Assembly (NCBI GenBank): GCA_902363145.1
Contig: CABIZB010000008.1
Location: 1-64,000, forward strand
Reading direction: 5' to 3'
Length of the DNA: 64,000 nucleotides
Source: Oscillospiraceae bacterium
GTDB lineage: Bacteria; Bacillota; Clostridia; Oscillospirales; Ruminococcaceae
Shown: in pieces, positions 33,170-41,581 of the stretch
Layout: each line of letters opens with the position of its first letter
How positions within the stretch are numbered: the first letter of the stretch is position 1
Notes under the pieces: model-generated
What the model was told of the DNA's origin: nothing
What the model saw: only the letters and a program-made list of their open reading frames with translations
Database searches by the model: none
Translations under genes and position numbers: made by a program

Positions 33170-33682
33170 ATGAATCGCTTACAAAAATCATTGACAGTAG
33201 TTATTGTCATTGCAGTTATTGGTATAATATTTTCTTTGGCTATTTTCAATGTCCCGAAAGATACTAATGCCGAAAATAACAATGAAACGATCATAACAGA
33301 CCAAAGGCTCAATGACGGCACATTTTATTTAAATGGTGATATAAACAGCGTTAAATTTGTGATTTCAAACGAAAGCTTACAGTTAATTGCTGACGATAAA
33401 GAATCCATGCAGGAGCTGTATAATTTAATTGCTGATAATAATAACGCATTTAAGGCTAATTTCAATTTTGATGATTGGTATGAGCAAATGTGCAGCGAGT
33501 GGAGCGTTCCAAAGCCTTATATAATACATCTGAACGGCTTTGGAGATTTAAATGTTGCATGGGATATTGTATATGACCAAGAGGACGGAAGCATAGTTGG
33601 TTATTACAGCGGTGATTATATTGACGAAAATAATTTTGATTATAACGGCTGCCGTTTTACAAGGTCAACAACAGGCTCTTGA
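33170..33682 (+). CDS. Membrane-anchored partner protein, cassette B
   Basis: This 170-residue protein has one N-terminal membrane helix (SLTVVIVIAVIGIIFSLAIF) and an outer domain rich in Asn, Asp and Tyr, including KPYIIHLNGFGDLNVAWDI. No known family is recognised. It is paired with the cassette B secreted protein. The pairing is reminiscent of effector-immunity or ligand-receptor pairs, but nothing in the sequence proves that. Its stop is 1 bp from the start of repeat R3. Confidence 0.55.
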   Translation: MNRLQKSLTVVIVIAVIGIIFSLAIFNVPKDTNAENNNETIITDQRLNDGTFYLNGDINSVKFVISNESLQLIADDKESMQELYNLIADNNNAFKANFNFDDWYEQMCSEWSVPKPYIIHLNGFGDLNVAWDIVYDQEDGSIVGYYSGDYIDENNFDYNGCRFTRSTTGS

Positions 33683-33909
33683 ATCTCAAACAAACACAAA
33701 AATTTTGGAGAAATCCAAATATAATAAGAGATAAATTTTTTAACGCAGACTTCAAACGCACTATAAAAATACATCAGGATAGACAGAACGGTTTTCTCCT
33801 CACAATCAGAAAGTGAGGAAATTACTATGAAAATGACAAAAAGAATTGCTACTATGGTAGCTTGTGCTGTAATGGCTGCTTCTTCTATGGTGGGCATGAG
33901 TGCTTCGGC
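33682..33909 (+). repeat. Cassette leader repeat R3
   Basis: Third copy, matching R1 from the first base of the shared block (ATCTCAAACAAACACAAAAA) to the signal-peptide end. Confidence 0.85.
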
Positions 33910-34330
33910 AGGCTTCTCTTCAACTATGCTTGAACCTAACGGTTCGTATGAATCTTTTACAGTTGGCGGAGTAAACTACGGATTTCAGATACGTTCAGAG
34001 GTTGAAACAACAACTACAAGTAGTGGAAAGACCAAAGCAAACTCTCAAACATATCTTCACGAGGTTGTACAAAGAAAAGTACCTACAAGCAATGTAAAAG
34101 TACAGACTCAGCTTTACGGCAAATCCAAAAAAGGCGGCAATTATACTCTGCTTAGTGTTGGATATACAACAATTGACTCCAATACAACACGCATATATGC
34201 CACTACAAGCTGGATTGACCAGTATGACGAGATATCATCTTACTACACAACCGGACTGGCTGAAAAGAGACTCTCATCTTATTATAGTTGGAGCAACCTG
34301 TTATCTGTCAATACATCAAGTATAAGCTAA
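33827..34330 (+). CDS. Secreted protein, cassette C
   Basis: This 167-residue protein has the shared signal peptide (one change, GMSASA) and a mature part of about 140 residues, beta-rich with many Thr and Ser (SFTVGGVNYGFQIRSEVETT, TTRIYATTSWIDQYDE). It is unrelated to the mature parts of cassettes A and B, and I do not recognise it. A membrane-anchored protein gene follows after 27 bp. Confidence 0.65.
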   Translation: MKMTKRIATMVACAVMAASSMVGMSASAGFSSTMLEPNGSYESFTVGGVNYGFQIRSEVETTTTSSGKTKANSQTYLHEVVQRKVPTSNVKVQTQLYGKSKKGGNYTLLSVGYTTIDSNTTRIYATTSWIDQYDEISSYYTTGLAEKRLSSYYSWSNLLSVNTSSIS

Positions 34331-34357
34331 AAAGTTATTTTTAGGAGGATAATACCT

Positions 34358-34837
34358 ATGCAAAAGCTCAAAAAAACCAAACTGCTTTATATAATTGGGA
34401 TAGTTTTGGTGATATTTGTAGGTGCAATAATCGTTTTATGCTCTCATGCTAACCGTAATGATAGTGAGCAAAATGAAAATGATTCCTTGTACCAAACAAA
34501 TTCTAACGGACAAACTTATGGTTATGCAGAAACCACTTCATATGAACAAATTCCCGACTTGATTCCTGCTATGGGAAAAAATCATATAGATGGATATATG
34601 CGCAAGGAAGATCTTTTAGGAGAACACCTCGATGAATATGACGCATATACCGTAGAACTTACCGATGACGAGCTTGAAGCGGCACGGGAACAGTATAGCG
34701 AGCAATATGACGATGTTACAACAGTGGATTTTTATAAAAAATGCGTTGATGTACCATTATATGATGTTTCAGGCGAAAAGGAAGTAGATAAATTTACGAT
34801 CACTATAGGCTATTATCCATATCCCGAAAATGATTAA
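34358..34837 (+). CDS. Membrane-anchored partner protein, cassette C
   Basis: This 159-residue protein has a membrane helix (LLYIIGIVLVIFVGAIIVLC) and a strongly acidic outer part (ELTDDELEAAREQYSEQYDD). It has AGGAGG upstream. It parallels the cassette B partner in build though not in sequence. It is the last gene before a strong bidirectional terminator. Confidence 0.55.
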   Translation: MQKLKKTKLLYIIGIVLVIFVGAIIVLCSHANRNDSEQNENDSLYQTNSNGQTYGYAETTSYEQIPDLIPAMGKNHIDGYMRKEDLLGEHLDEYDAYTVELTDDELEAAREQYSEQYDDVTTVDFYKKCVDVPLYDVSGEKEVDKFTITIGYYPYPEND

Positions 34838-34840
34838 ACA

Positions 34841-34880
34841 AAACAAGGCGTGCAGACTAACGATTCTGCACGCCTTGTTT
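34841..34880. terminator. Bidirectional terminator after cassette C
   Basis: AAACAAGGCGTGCAGA and its exact complement form a 16-bp stem with an 8-base loop. Flanking A and T runs make it work in both directions. It separates the cassettes from a minus-strand gene remnant. Confidence 0.85.
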
Positions 34881-34881
34881 A

Positions 34882-34983
34882 TTACTGTGATTCTTTACTT
34901 GAAATATCGCTTAAAATAATATCTTTCAACAATTTGCTTGCGCAATATTGGTTCAACGACATTCCTGCCGCTTCGGCAGCTTT
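34882..34983 (-). pseudogene. 3' remnant of a ribbon-helix-helix gene
   Basis: Read on the minus strand this encodes KAAEAAGMSLNQYCASKLL, then a short tail and a stop. It closely matches the end of the intact gene at 40685-40870, and the 5' part is missing. The DNA identity covers 51 bp (34933-34983) and forms one of the two direct repeats bracketing the defence module. Confidence 0.75.
34933..34983. repeat. 51-bp direct repeat, left copy
   Basis: Matches 40721-40771 at 50 of 51 positions in the same orientation. The pair encloses the MBL/STAND module and lies within related ribbon-helix-helix coding sequence. Confidence 0.85.
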
Positions 34984-35063
34984 AATAGTGTATTGTCAAT
35001 TTACATAAATTAAGGATTTTTAAAGTAAAATTGTAAAAATGGCTAATTATTTTTGCTTTTTTA

Positions 35064-35092
35064 TTGCATAAGTGCGTTAAATATGCTATAAT
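35064..35092 (+). promoter_or_regulatory. Promoter of the MBL/STAND module
   Basis: TTGCAT at 35064-35069, a 17-bp spacer, then TATAAT at 35087-35092, about 80 bp before ATG 35175. The whole region (34984-35174) is very AT-rich and otherwise empty. Confidence 0.65.
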
Positions 35093-35174
35093 ACAAGTAA
35101 AATATTTGAAAATTATGGCAAACGCTACAAAATACGGAGCATAAAATTCTTTAATAAAAAGGGATGAAGGGTAA

Positions 35175-36356
35175 ATGTTAAGCGTTAAATTATTACCTGC
35201 AGGTTATGGCGATTGTATTCTACTTTCAACAGATGATGCAAAGCCAGTGAACATATTAATAGATGGCGGATTAGCCCAAACATACGATGATTACATAAAA
35301 AAAGAAGCCGCTCATATACTGGAACTGCATCAGAAACTGAATTTAGTAATATGTACTCACATAGATAACGATCATATCTCAGGATTGGTAGAACTATTAA
35401 ATAATAAATATTCCAAGTTAATTGATTCTATATGGTATAATGGATTGATACAAATGATTGATAGTAAATATTATTCTAAGGATGAGGATAAATTTACAGA
35501 AGGAGATAATAAAATTATAGATAAAATTATTTTGGAGGGTGTTGTTTCAGATAAAAAGCAAGAAATTGGAATAAATAGTGGGCTCTCTCTTGGAGTATTA
35601 ATTGATGATAAAAATATTGCATTGAATACAATTACGTCTGGAAAACTTATTTATGATCTAATTAACGTTGGAAAATACAAAATATCCGAAAGAATGTATA
35701 TTTCAATAATAGGACCATCTTTAAAAACTATTAACGAATTAGAATGTTATTGGAAAGATAAGATGGCTGCAAAAAATTATATGTTTAGAATTAAAGATAA
35801 GATAAAGATGACGGAGGCGTTTGAATATCAATTGCGACGCATTAAACTATTTTATGCTCCTGAAAGTTTTAAGATAAGCGAAAAAGATGACTTAAAAGAT
35901 TACATTGGCGATTTATCTGAGGTGGATAGCTCTATTATTAACAAAAGCTCAATTTCTTTTATTCTTGAATACAATGAAAAAAAGTTTTTGTTTTTAGGTG
36001 ATGCTGTTGTAGATGAAAATCTTTTAGCTAATATTAAAAAAAATGTTGGTAATGAATATCATTTTGCTGCTATAAAATTACCCCATCATGGAAGTCGATT
36101 TAATATTTCTCATGAGTTTATAAGGCGATATACTGCCGATGAATATTTTTGTTTGACTAATTCTGAAAAATTTAATCATCCTGATTTACAAGCAATTTCA
36201 GCAGTAATATGTGAAAATTCAAAGTTTAAAAAAATTATTTTTAATTATCCTATTAAAAAAGCTCTTTTTCTTAATAACAGCGACTGGAAAAATAAATATA
36301 ATTATGACACAGTTATCGGGAATGGAATCAATATTGTTGAAAGGAAATTTATATGA
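35175..36356 (+). CDS. Metallo-beta-lactamase-fold hydrolase, AVAST-type
   Basis: This 393-residue protein is related to the ComEC-type MBL fold. It has the metal motif THIDNDHISG (about residues 61-70), a later FLGDA and LPHHGS, and the opening LLPAGYGDCILL typical of this group. In AVAST type 1 antiviral systems an MBL protein is encoded with a STAND ATPase carrying a protease, and that is what follows here with a 4-bp overlap. The gene is strikingly AT-rich compared with the ICE genes, which points to separate acquisition. Its substrate is unknown. Confidence 0.8.
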   Translation: MLSVKLLPAGYGDCILLSTDDAKPVNILIDGGLAQTYDDYIKKEAAHILELHQKLNLVICTHIDNDHISGLVELLNNKYSKLIDSIWYNGLIQMIDSKYYSKDEDKFTEGDNKIIDKIILEGVVSDKKQEIGINSGLSLGVLIDDKNIALNTITSGKLIYDLINVGKYKISERMYISIIGPSLKTINELECYWKDKMAAKNYMFRIKDKIKMTEAFEYQLRRIKLFYAPESFKISEKDDLKDYIGDLSEVDSSIINKSSISFILEYNEKKFLFLGDAVVDENLLANIKKNVGNEYHFAAIKLPHHGSRFNISHEFIRRYTADEYFCLTNSEKFNHPDLQAISAVICENSKFKKIIFNYPIKKALFLNNSDWKNKYNYDTVIGNGINIVERKFI

Positions 36357-39300
36357 GAAAACTTATTGTTGGACAGATTATGATAAACCAAAAACTTAAA
36401 GGAACAGGATTCTTGATTAATTCTGATATAGTAGTAACAGCTAAACATAATGTTTTTGGACCGGATGATGCTCTTTCTGAATCCTATTATGAAAAAGAAG
36501 TAGTTTTCAAGATAAATAACGATGAGGAAATAGTTGGTACGACTGTAAATTTAGTTGAAGCTATAGATAAAAAAATTGATTGTGTCTTTATTAAATTATA
36601 TGAAAATGTGTCTGAAGAATCAATGTATAACTTGATTTCAGTTAATAACTCAATTAAAGATTTTAAATGTAAAATTATAGGATTCCCCAAATTATTGCAT
36701 AAAAAAAATATTATAAATGGAAAAATATCATATAAAGATGATGAAAATAATTACTTTTGTAAAATTAATGAGGAAGACCGTTTGACAGATTATGAAGGTT
36801 TATCAGGTTCCCCCCTCTTAATTCGAGAAAACATTGTAGGCATTGTTATCGAACAAGAAAGCAGTGAAATAATTAAAATGTTGCCTATAAGCCATATAAA
36901 GGAAACTTTAGATTGTACCAATATTGAAATCACTGATAGAGATATTCCTAAAATTGATAATATTTCATTAAATATGGAAGCTTTTAAAGATAATTACCGA
37001 CAGGTCGTTTCAATTGTCGGACCAAGATACAGCAAAACTTTAAATGTAAAAACAGAAATATATAAATTTTTGAGTTCTTTATTAAAAAAGAATGGTATTT
37101 CTGAATTAGTAAATGCAGTGCAGCTGATGATAAATGAGTGCTCTAAAAGTTTGAGACGTTTTGTCAAAGAAGATTCAATATGTTCTGATAGTTATGAAAA
37201 AGTTAATGACATTATTGATCAATGGCAAACTTTTTCTGATTACTTATATAATGCTGCAAATATTAATTCGAATAAAATTCAAGAATTTAAAATTAGTCTT
37301 TCCAAACAAAAAAATGAAATGTTATCAATTTTAGAATTTGAAATAAATCAATTTGAATATAAGTACGGTAAAGGTAGTTATCAAAACAAGAGTTGGCGAG
37401 GAATTATGACCTCATATTATTTAGTTCATCCATGGCACTATTTGGACGAATTAGATTCCGCTATAAAAAATATTCCTTTAATTGTAGAGATGTTAAACAC
37501 CGATCTTATATCGGGTATAGGTAGAAATGCTATTTTAATTACTGGAAAAGGTGGAATTGGAAAAACTCATTTGCTTTGTGACATAGTTAATGACTATATT
37601 GACAAGGATATTCCTGCTATACTTATACTTGGTGAAAGCTTTAACACTCAAGAATCTGTTGATACAGTTTTGCTCAATCAGTATCATGTTAAAGGTTCTA
37701 TTGAGGATTTGTTTGCCATTTTAGATGAATATGGAGTACAAAATAATGTTTATATACCTATTTGTATTGATGCAATCAATGAGGTGAATGACAAATCATA
37801 TTGGAATACTAATATGCCTCATCTTTTAGCCAAATTGGAGCCGTTTTCAAATATAAAAATTATTATTAGCTGCCGAACCATTTATCTTGAAGAATATCTT
37901 GAAAATGAAAAAGTGGAGAAGTATTTACATCTTCAACATGATGGCTTTACTTATATGGAAACAGAAGCATTAAGAGATTTTTGCAAGTATTATGGGGTGA
38001 ATATTAATTATAATTCTGTTTATGCACCAGAATTTGTAAATCCATTGTTTTTAAAAATGCTCTGTGAAATTGCAAAAAATAAAGATGATAAAATGATTGT
38101 AGTCGAAGATATTCAAAAGTTAATGGATGATTTTTTTAAACTCAAAAACAAAACTATCACCAATGAATTTCCTCATCAATTATCAGTTAAAGATAATATA
38201 GTTCCTAAAATATTGAATTCTGTTGCTGAATTTATGGCTAAAAATAGCGAATATTATATTTCATGGAATGAATTAAAAGGTTTGGTGAAAAATATATTGG
38301 ACGATATGGATATTAATGGAATTTCGTCTGGTGTGATTAAGCTTTTAATTTCTGAAAATCTTTTAAGAGAATCTGATGAAAATGAATCTGAAATAACATT
38401 TGCTTATCAAAAATTCTATGAGTATTATTATTCGAGAACTTTTTTGAATAAAGATGAAAAAACAATAATTGATGAATTGAAGAACAATAAAATTACTCTT
38501 GGTACGCTTGAAATGATTCAAATATCATATTTTAATAAAAATAATGAAGAATTCTTGAGTAAGGTAAGGAAAGATGAAAATATCGAAGTTTTGGAAGCTT
38601 TTATTAGTGGATTATACTGGAGAAAGCCAAATGAAGTAAATGAAAAAACTATTACAGAAGTTAAAAATATAATGAGATCTTCTAATGAAAATATTAGAAG
38701 AAGGATAATAATAGGACTATTAGCTGTCTCTCTAAAAAATAATTTTCCTTTAAATGCATACTTCCTGCATAATATATTATCCAAAATGGACCCTTACAAA
38801 AGAGATATTTATCTTTCGTCTGTTATACTTCATAAATATGATGATGAAAAAGTAATTTCAGATTTATGTGAAAGAGCAATAAATTTAGAAGAAAATTCTA
38901 TAATAAAATTAGATAATATAGTATTATGGGAGATGGTATTATGTTGGTTCACAGGTAGTAATGACATTAAATTAAGAGATAAAGGCAGTAAGGGCTTAGT
39001 TAATTTATTTCGTCTCAATCCTTCGACGATGATACAAATAATTGAATTGTTTAGGGATATTGATGATGATTATATACATGAAAGAATTTGGCAATCTGTT
39101 TATTCAACAATAGTAATCCTTGCTAAAAAAGAGTTTTACGTTTTGATTTCTAACTATATAACAACAAATATTATTAAAACTGGCAAATGGCCACAAAATG
39201 TCATAATACGTGATTATTTAAGAAATATTTTTGAATTTGCTTTTTATAATGGTTGGTGTGATGAAAATACTATTTTAAGTGTTAGACCAAAATATACAAG

Positions 39301-40546
39301 TAAAATTCATGAAGTCAACTATGGATTTATTGAAAAAAACAAGAATGTGTATAAGGATTTATTTTGGAATTGTCAAGAAAGTGATTTTGCCATATATACA
39401 ATACCTTATGAAGTTGAAGAATATGGTGTTTCAAAAAAAGATGTAGGTGCTCTGATTTTTGAAAACATGATCACAAGTGGCTATGAAATTTGCCAAAAAT
39501 ATGATGAGTATATAGATTATAAATACGGTTCACTACGTTCAAGAGATGAATCAATAGAAAGGGTAGGAAAAAAATATCAAAAAATTTATCTGTATCGAGA
39601 AATGGGGAATATATTCGATAACAAAACTTACACACCGAGGTATGGAGAGGCTGAATTAGGACCTGTTTCTCCTGAACAGGGAAATAATTTTAGAAAAATA
39701 GATCTTACCAGATTACCTCGTATTAACCAGTTTAAAGGTCCGGAATTCAAATATCCTTTTTATCGTTATCAGAAATTAGACGATATGAAGTGGTTTGAGA
39801 AAGATGATATTGAAAAATATATTTTAGATTATATAGAGTATTCTTATAATAATGAAGAATACTTTATGCTTCAAGGCTATTTGTCTGATAAAGGAAAAAA
39901 AGATAAACAATATCGTGATACATGGATGCAAATTAGGACGTATTTATATGAAAAAGATATGAAAGCACCACTGCTTTCATGGTTTATAAACAAAAATTTT
40001 GATGGTCGATGGATGCCTGAAGGTTATGATCAATTAACCGAATGTTGTATAGGTGAATATCCTTGGAGTCCGACAATAATTAATTATTTCTCACAAGATG
40101 ATTATTTAGACTATCGAGGACAAACACCCCCACCTTGCAATTTGATTCCAACTGTTAATGACTATATCACAGAGAATGATTCACCTTTTTGTAATATCAA
40201 TGATAAAAACTTTTATATGTTTCCTGCAAAGATGTTGTTTGATATGATGAAGTTATCATGGAATGGTTTGTTTGGATATAATTCAGGAGACAAGACGGTA
40301 ATATTAAATGCTGATAACCACACCATATTTGTAAAAAAAGATTATTTTGTGGATTTTTTAAATCAGAATAATTTAGATGTTGTATGGACTGTTCTCGGTG
40401 GAAAGCAAAAATTGGGTGGAACGTTACTGGGACATGACCATCCCGGAAGTTGTACATTTAGTTTTTCCTATAGTTTGGAAGAAAACAACAAGCCGAAACT
40501 TAATCATAAATTGTATTCAAGCCAAGGAAATATTAATAACGTTTAA
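36353..40546 (+). CDS. Trypsin-STAND ATPase, AVAST type 1-like
   Basis: This is a 1397-residue protein. Residues 1-190 form a trypsin-like protease with His32 (VVTAKHNV), Asp76 (KKIDCVFIKL) and Ser151 (GLSGSP). Walker A GKGGIGKTH lies at about residues 397-407, with a Walker B-like YIPICIDAINEV about 75 residues on. A winged-helix/helical region and a long C-terminal sensor-like domain follow. Avs-type STAND proteins bind a viral protein through that C-terminus, assemble, and switch on the N-terminal effector. The third small gene sometimes present in type 1 systems is absent. The gene overlaps the MBL gene by 4 bp and is very AT-rich. Confidence 0.75.
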   Translation: MRKLIVGQIMINQKLKGTGFLINSDIVVTAKHNVFGPDDALSESYYEKEVVFKINNDEEIVGTTVNLVEAIDKKIDCVFIKLYENVSEESMYNLISVNNSIKDFKCKIIGFPKLLHKKNIINGKISYKDDENNYFCKINEEDRLTDYEGLSGSPLLIRENIVGIVIEQESSEIIKMLPISHIKETLDCTNIEITDRDIPKIDNISLNMEAFKDNYRQVVSIVGPRYSKTLNVKTEIYKFLSSLLKKNGISELVNAVQLMINECSKSLRRFVKEDSICSDSYEKVNDIIDQWQTFSDYLYNAANINSNKIQEFKISLSKQKNEMLSILEFEINQFEYKYGKGSYQNKSWRGIMTSYYLVHPWHYLDELDSAIKNIPLIVEMLNTDLISGIGRNAILITGKGGIGKTHLLCDIVNDYIDKDIPAILILGESFNTQESVDTVLLNQYHVKGSIEDLFAILDEYGVQNNVYIPICIDAINEVNDKSYWNTNMPHLLAKLEPFSNIKIIISCRTIYLEEYLENEKVEKYLHLQHDGFTYMETEALRDFCKYYGVNINYNSVYAPEFVNPLFLKMLCEIAKNKDDKMIVVEDIQKLMDDFFKLKNKTITNEFPHQLSVKDNIVPKILNSVAEFMAKNSEYYISWNELKGLVKNILDDMDINGISSGVIKLLISENLLRESDENESEITFAYQKFYEYYYSRTFLNKDEKTIIDELKNNKITLGTLEMIQISYFNKNNEEFLSKVRKDENIEVLEAFISGLYWRKPNEVNEKTITEVKNIMRSSNENIRRRIIIGLLAVSLKNNFPLNAYFLHNILSKMDPYKRDIYLSSVILHKYDDEKVISDLCERAINLEENSIIKLDNIVLWEMVLCWFTGSNDIKLRDKGSKGLVNLFRLNPSTMIQIIELFRDIDDDYIHERIWQSVYSTIVILAKKEFYVLISNYITTNIIKTGKWPQNVIIRDYLRNIFEFAFYNGWCDENTILSVRPKYTSKIHEVNYGFIEKNKNVYKDLFWNCQESDFAIYTIPYEVEEYGVSKKDVGALIFENMITSGYEICQKYDEYIDYKYGSLRSRDESIERVGKKYQKIYLYREMGNIFDNKTYTPRYGEAELGPVSPEQGNNFRKIDLTRLPRINQFKGPEFKYPFYRYQKLDDMKWFEKDDIEKYILDYIEYSYNNEEYFMLQGYLSDKGKKDKQYRDTWMQIRTYLYEKDMKAPLLSWFINKNFDGRWMPEGYDQLTECCIGEYPWSPTIINYFSQDDYLDYRGQTPPPCNLIPTVNDYITENDSPFCNINDKNFYMFPAKMLFDMMKLSWNGLFGYNSGDKTVILNADNHTIFVKKDYFVDFLNQNNLDVVWTVLGGKQKLGGTLLGHDHPGSCTFSFSYSLEENNKPKLNHKLYSSQGNINNV

Positions 40547-40641
40547 CTGACCTCAAATTTAATTTCTATACTGTATAATATCTATAAAACAAAGCAATAA
40601 CTAAATTTTTTCATCCATTCGCCATTTTTAAAAAGAGACAA

Positions 40642-40684
40642 ATACAGTCCCCAAACAACAAAAACTATTGTTCGGGGACTGTAT
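40642..40684. terminator. Bidirectional terminator between STAND and RHH genes
   Basis: ATACAGTCCCC and GGGGACTGTAT form an 11-bp stem, extended inside by AACAA/TTGTT. It lies between two convergent genes and ends at the stop of the minus-strand one. Confidence 0.75.
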
Positions 40685-40870
40685 TTATTTATCCTTTTTT
40701 AAAATTAAAACACCTAAAAGTTTGCTTGTGCAATATTGGTTCAACGACATTCCTGCCGCTTCGGCAGCTTTTTGCAATTCTGCCTTTTTACCTTTTGGAA
40801 GCCTGATATTAAGCTGATCGTAATTTGCTTTGTTCCACCTGTCTTTTACTGCGGAAGTTGGTTTACTCAT
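40685..40870 (-). CDS. Ribbon-helix-helix (Arc/HicB-like) DNA-binding protein
   Basis: This 61-residue protein has the pattern YDQLNIRLPKGKKAELQKAA then AGMSLNQYCTSKLL. That is the beta strand plus two helices of Arc/MetJ-type repressors and HicB C-termini. It has an AGGAGG site. It is downstream of the small gene at 40934-41131, probably on the same transcript, so it is a candidate to bind the palindrome in that operon's promoter (41198-41215). No toxin gene was recognised beside it. Confidence 0.8.
   Translation of the reverse strand: MSKPTSAVKDRWNKANYDQLNIRLPKGKKAELQKAAEAAGMSLNQYCTSKLLGVLILKKDK
40721..40771. repeat. 51-bp direct repeat, right copy
   Basis: Matches 34933-34983 with one mismatch. 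It lies inside the intact ribbon-helix-helix gene. Confidence 0.85.
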
Positions 40871-40933
40871 AAAATAGTCCTCCTGTTTTAAATAAATAGA
40901 TTTAAGCGGAGCGAAAACGCTCCGCTTGGCTTA

Positions 40934-41131
40934 TTAGTTCCAATACTTTTTTGCTCTGTAGATATAAGCGTTCTCGTCAGCTCCGTGTTCGGATACATAG
41001 GATTTAGCAAATTCTATAGCTTCTTCTTCACTTTTGGCTTCAACGTATCCCTGTGGGAATGCGCAAGCCCATTCGCCTGTGTAGCAATATCCGTTTTCTT
41101 CTTCTGTCATTTCAACGTAAAACTTTTTCAT
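40934..41131 (-). CDS. Small acidic protein, MKKFxVE family
   Basis: This 65-residue protein opens MKKFYVEMTEEENGYCYTGE and contains EAKSEEEAIEFAKSYVSEHG. The second motif recurs in the protein at 43011-43565 (EAETAQEAIGFAIDWVHEHG), so the two are paralogues with very different lengths. The function is unknown. It has an AGAGGT site and is driven by a perfect consensus promoter at 41191-41219. Confidence 0.65.
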   Translation of the reverse strand: MKKFYVEMTEEENGYCYTGEWACAFPQGYVEAKSEEEAIEFAKSYVSEHGADENAYIYRAKKYWN

Positions 41132-41375
41132 GATTATTACCTCTTGTCTTTCTGCCTGTCGGCGTTTGTGTTGTTCTTTACTGTACTTATATTATAGCAT
41201 ACTGTTAGCAGTATGTCAATACTTTTCTGATAATTATTTACAGTTTGTATGAATATATAAATATTGTCAACATAAGCTTTATATTTTTAAAATAATGCCA
41301 ATAGCCAAATAAAAAGTTACTTTTGATTACAGTAATCAGAGGTTTTAAGAACTCGATCTTTTTCTTTGCTCTAAG
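41131..41375. repeat. Duplicated promoter region, copy 1
   Basis: About 245 bp closely matching 43563-43817, with scattered changes and small gaps. It includes the ribosome site, promoter, palindrome and an AT-rich upstream stretch. The copies bracket the DUF4143 gene. Confidence 0.8.
41191..41219 (-). promoter_or_regulatory. Consensus promoter with operator in the spacer, copy 1
   Basis: On the minus strand: TTGACA, exactly 17 bp, TATAAT. The spacer and -35 region contain CATACTG-ctaa-CAGTATG (41198-41215), a 7-bp inverted repeat well placed for a repressor to block polymerase. Confidence 0.8.
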
Positions 41376-41397
41376 CTAATCTTTAAATGCAGTCTGT

Positions 41398-41475
41398 GTA
41401 ATTCACAAGCCATGTGCTGTGAATTACGGAATATGGAATATAACGATTGACTTTTTCGCTGTCATGTAGTATAAT
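41398..41475 (+). promoter_or_regulatory. DUF4143 gene promoter and upstream inverted repeat
   Basis: TTGACT (41447-41452), 17 bp, TATAAT (41470-41475) form a strong plus-strand promoter. Upstream, GTAATTCACA (41398-41407) and TGTGAATTAC (41418-41427) form a perfect 10-bp inverted repeat with a 10-base spacer, either a regulator site or a shield from upstream transcription. Confidence 0.7.
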
Positions 41476-41479
41476 TGTT

Positions 41480-41573
41480 ACAAACTTGCGCATAATGGAA
41501 TTTAGAGTAAATTACAAACCTGCGTATTAAGGAGTTTGCAAGCAAGTCAAAACCTGCGCATTGCGAAAATGGA
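41480..41573 (+). repeat. Three 34-bp-spaced direct repeats in the 5' leader
   Basis: Units begin at 41480, 41514 and 41548, each with the core CAAACYTGCGYAT followed by a purine-rich part containing GGA. The first lies at the predicted transcription start and the last contains the ribosome site of the DUF4143 gene. Confidence 0.75.
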
Positions 41574-41581
41574 GCGTTGTT

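Noticed and set aside
30583..33897. Minus-strand ORFs recurring opposite each cassette leader
   Set aside because: They recur because the leader DNA recurs; the plus-strand signal peptide with its ribosome site is the real gene.
35175..40546. MBL and STAND genes as part of a restriction system or ComEC competence gene
   Set aside because: ComEC membrane segments are missing and no methylase or nuclease domain is present; the protease-STAND partner points to an AVAST-like system.
41480..41573. CRISPR-like repeats before the DUF4143 gene
   Set aside because: Only three units at 34-bp spacing without unique spacers, and no cas genes; they are leader repeats.
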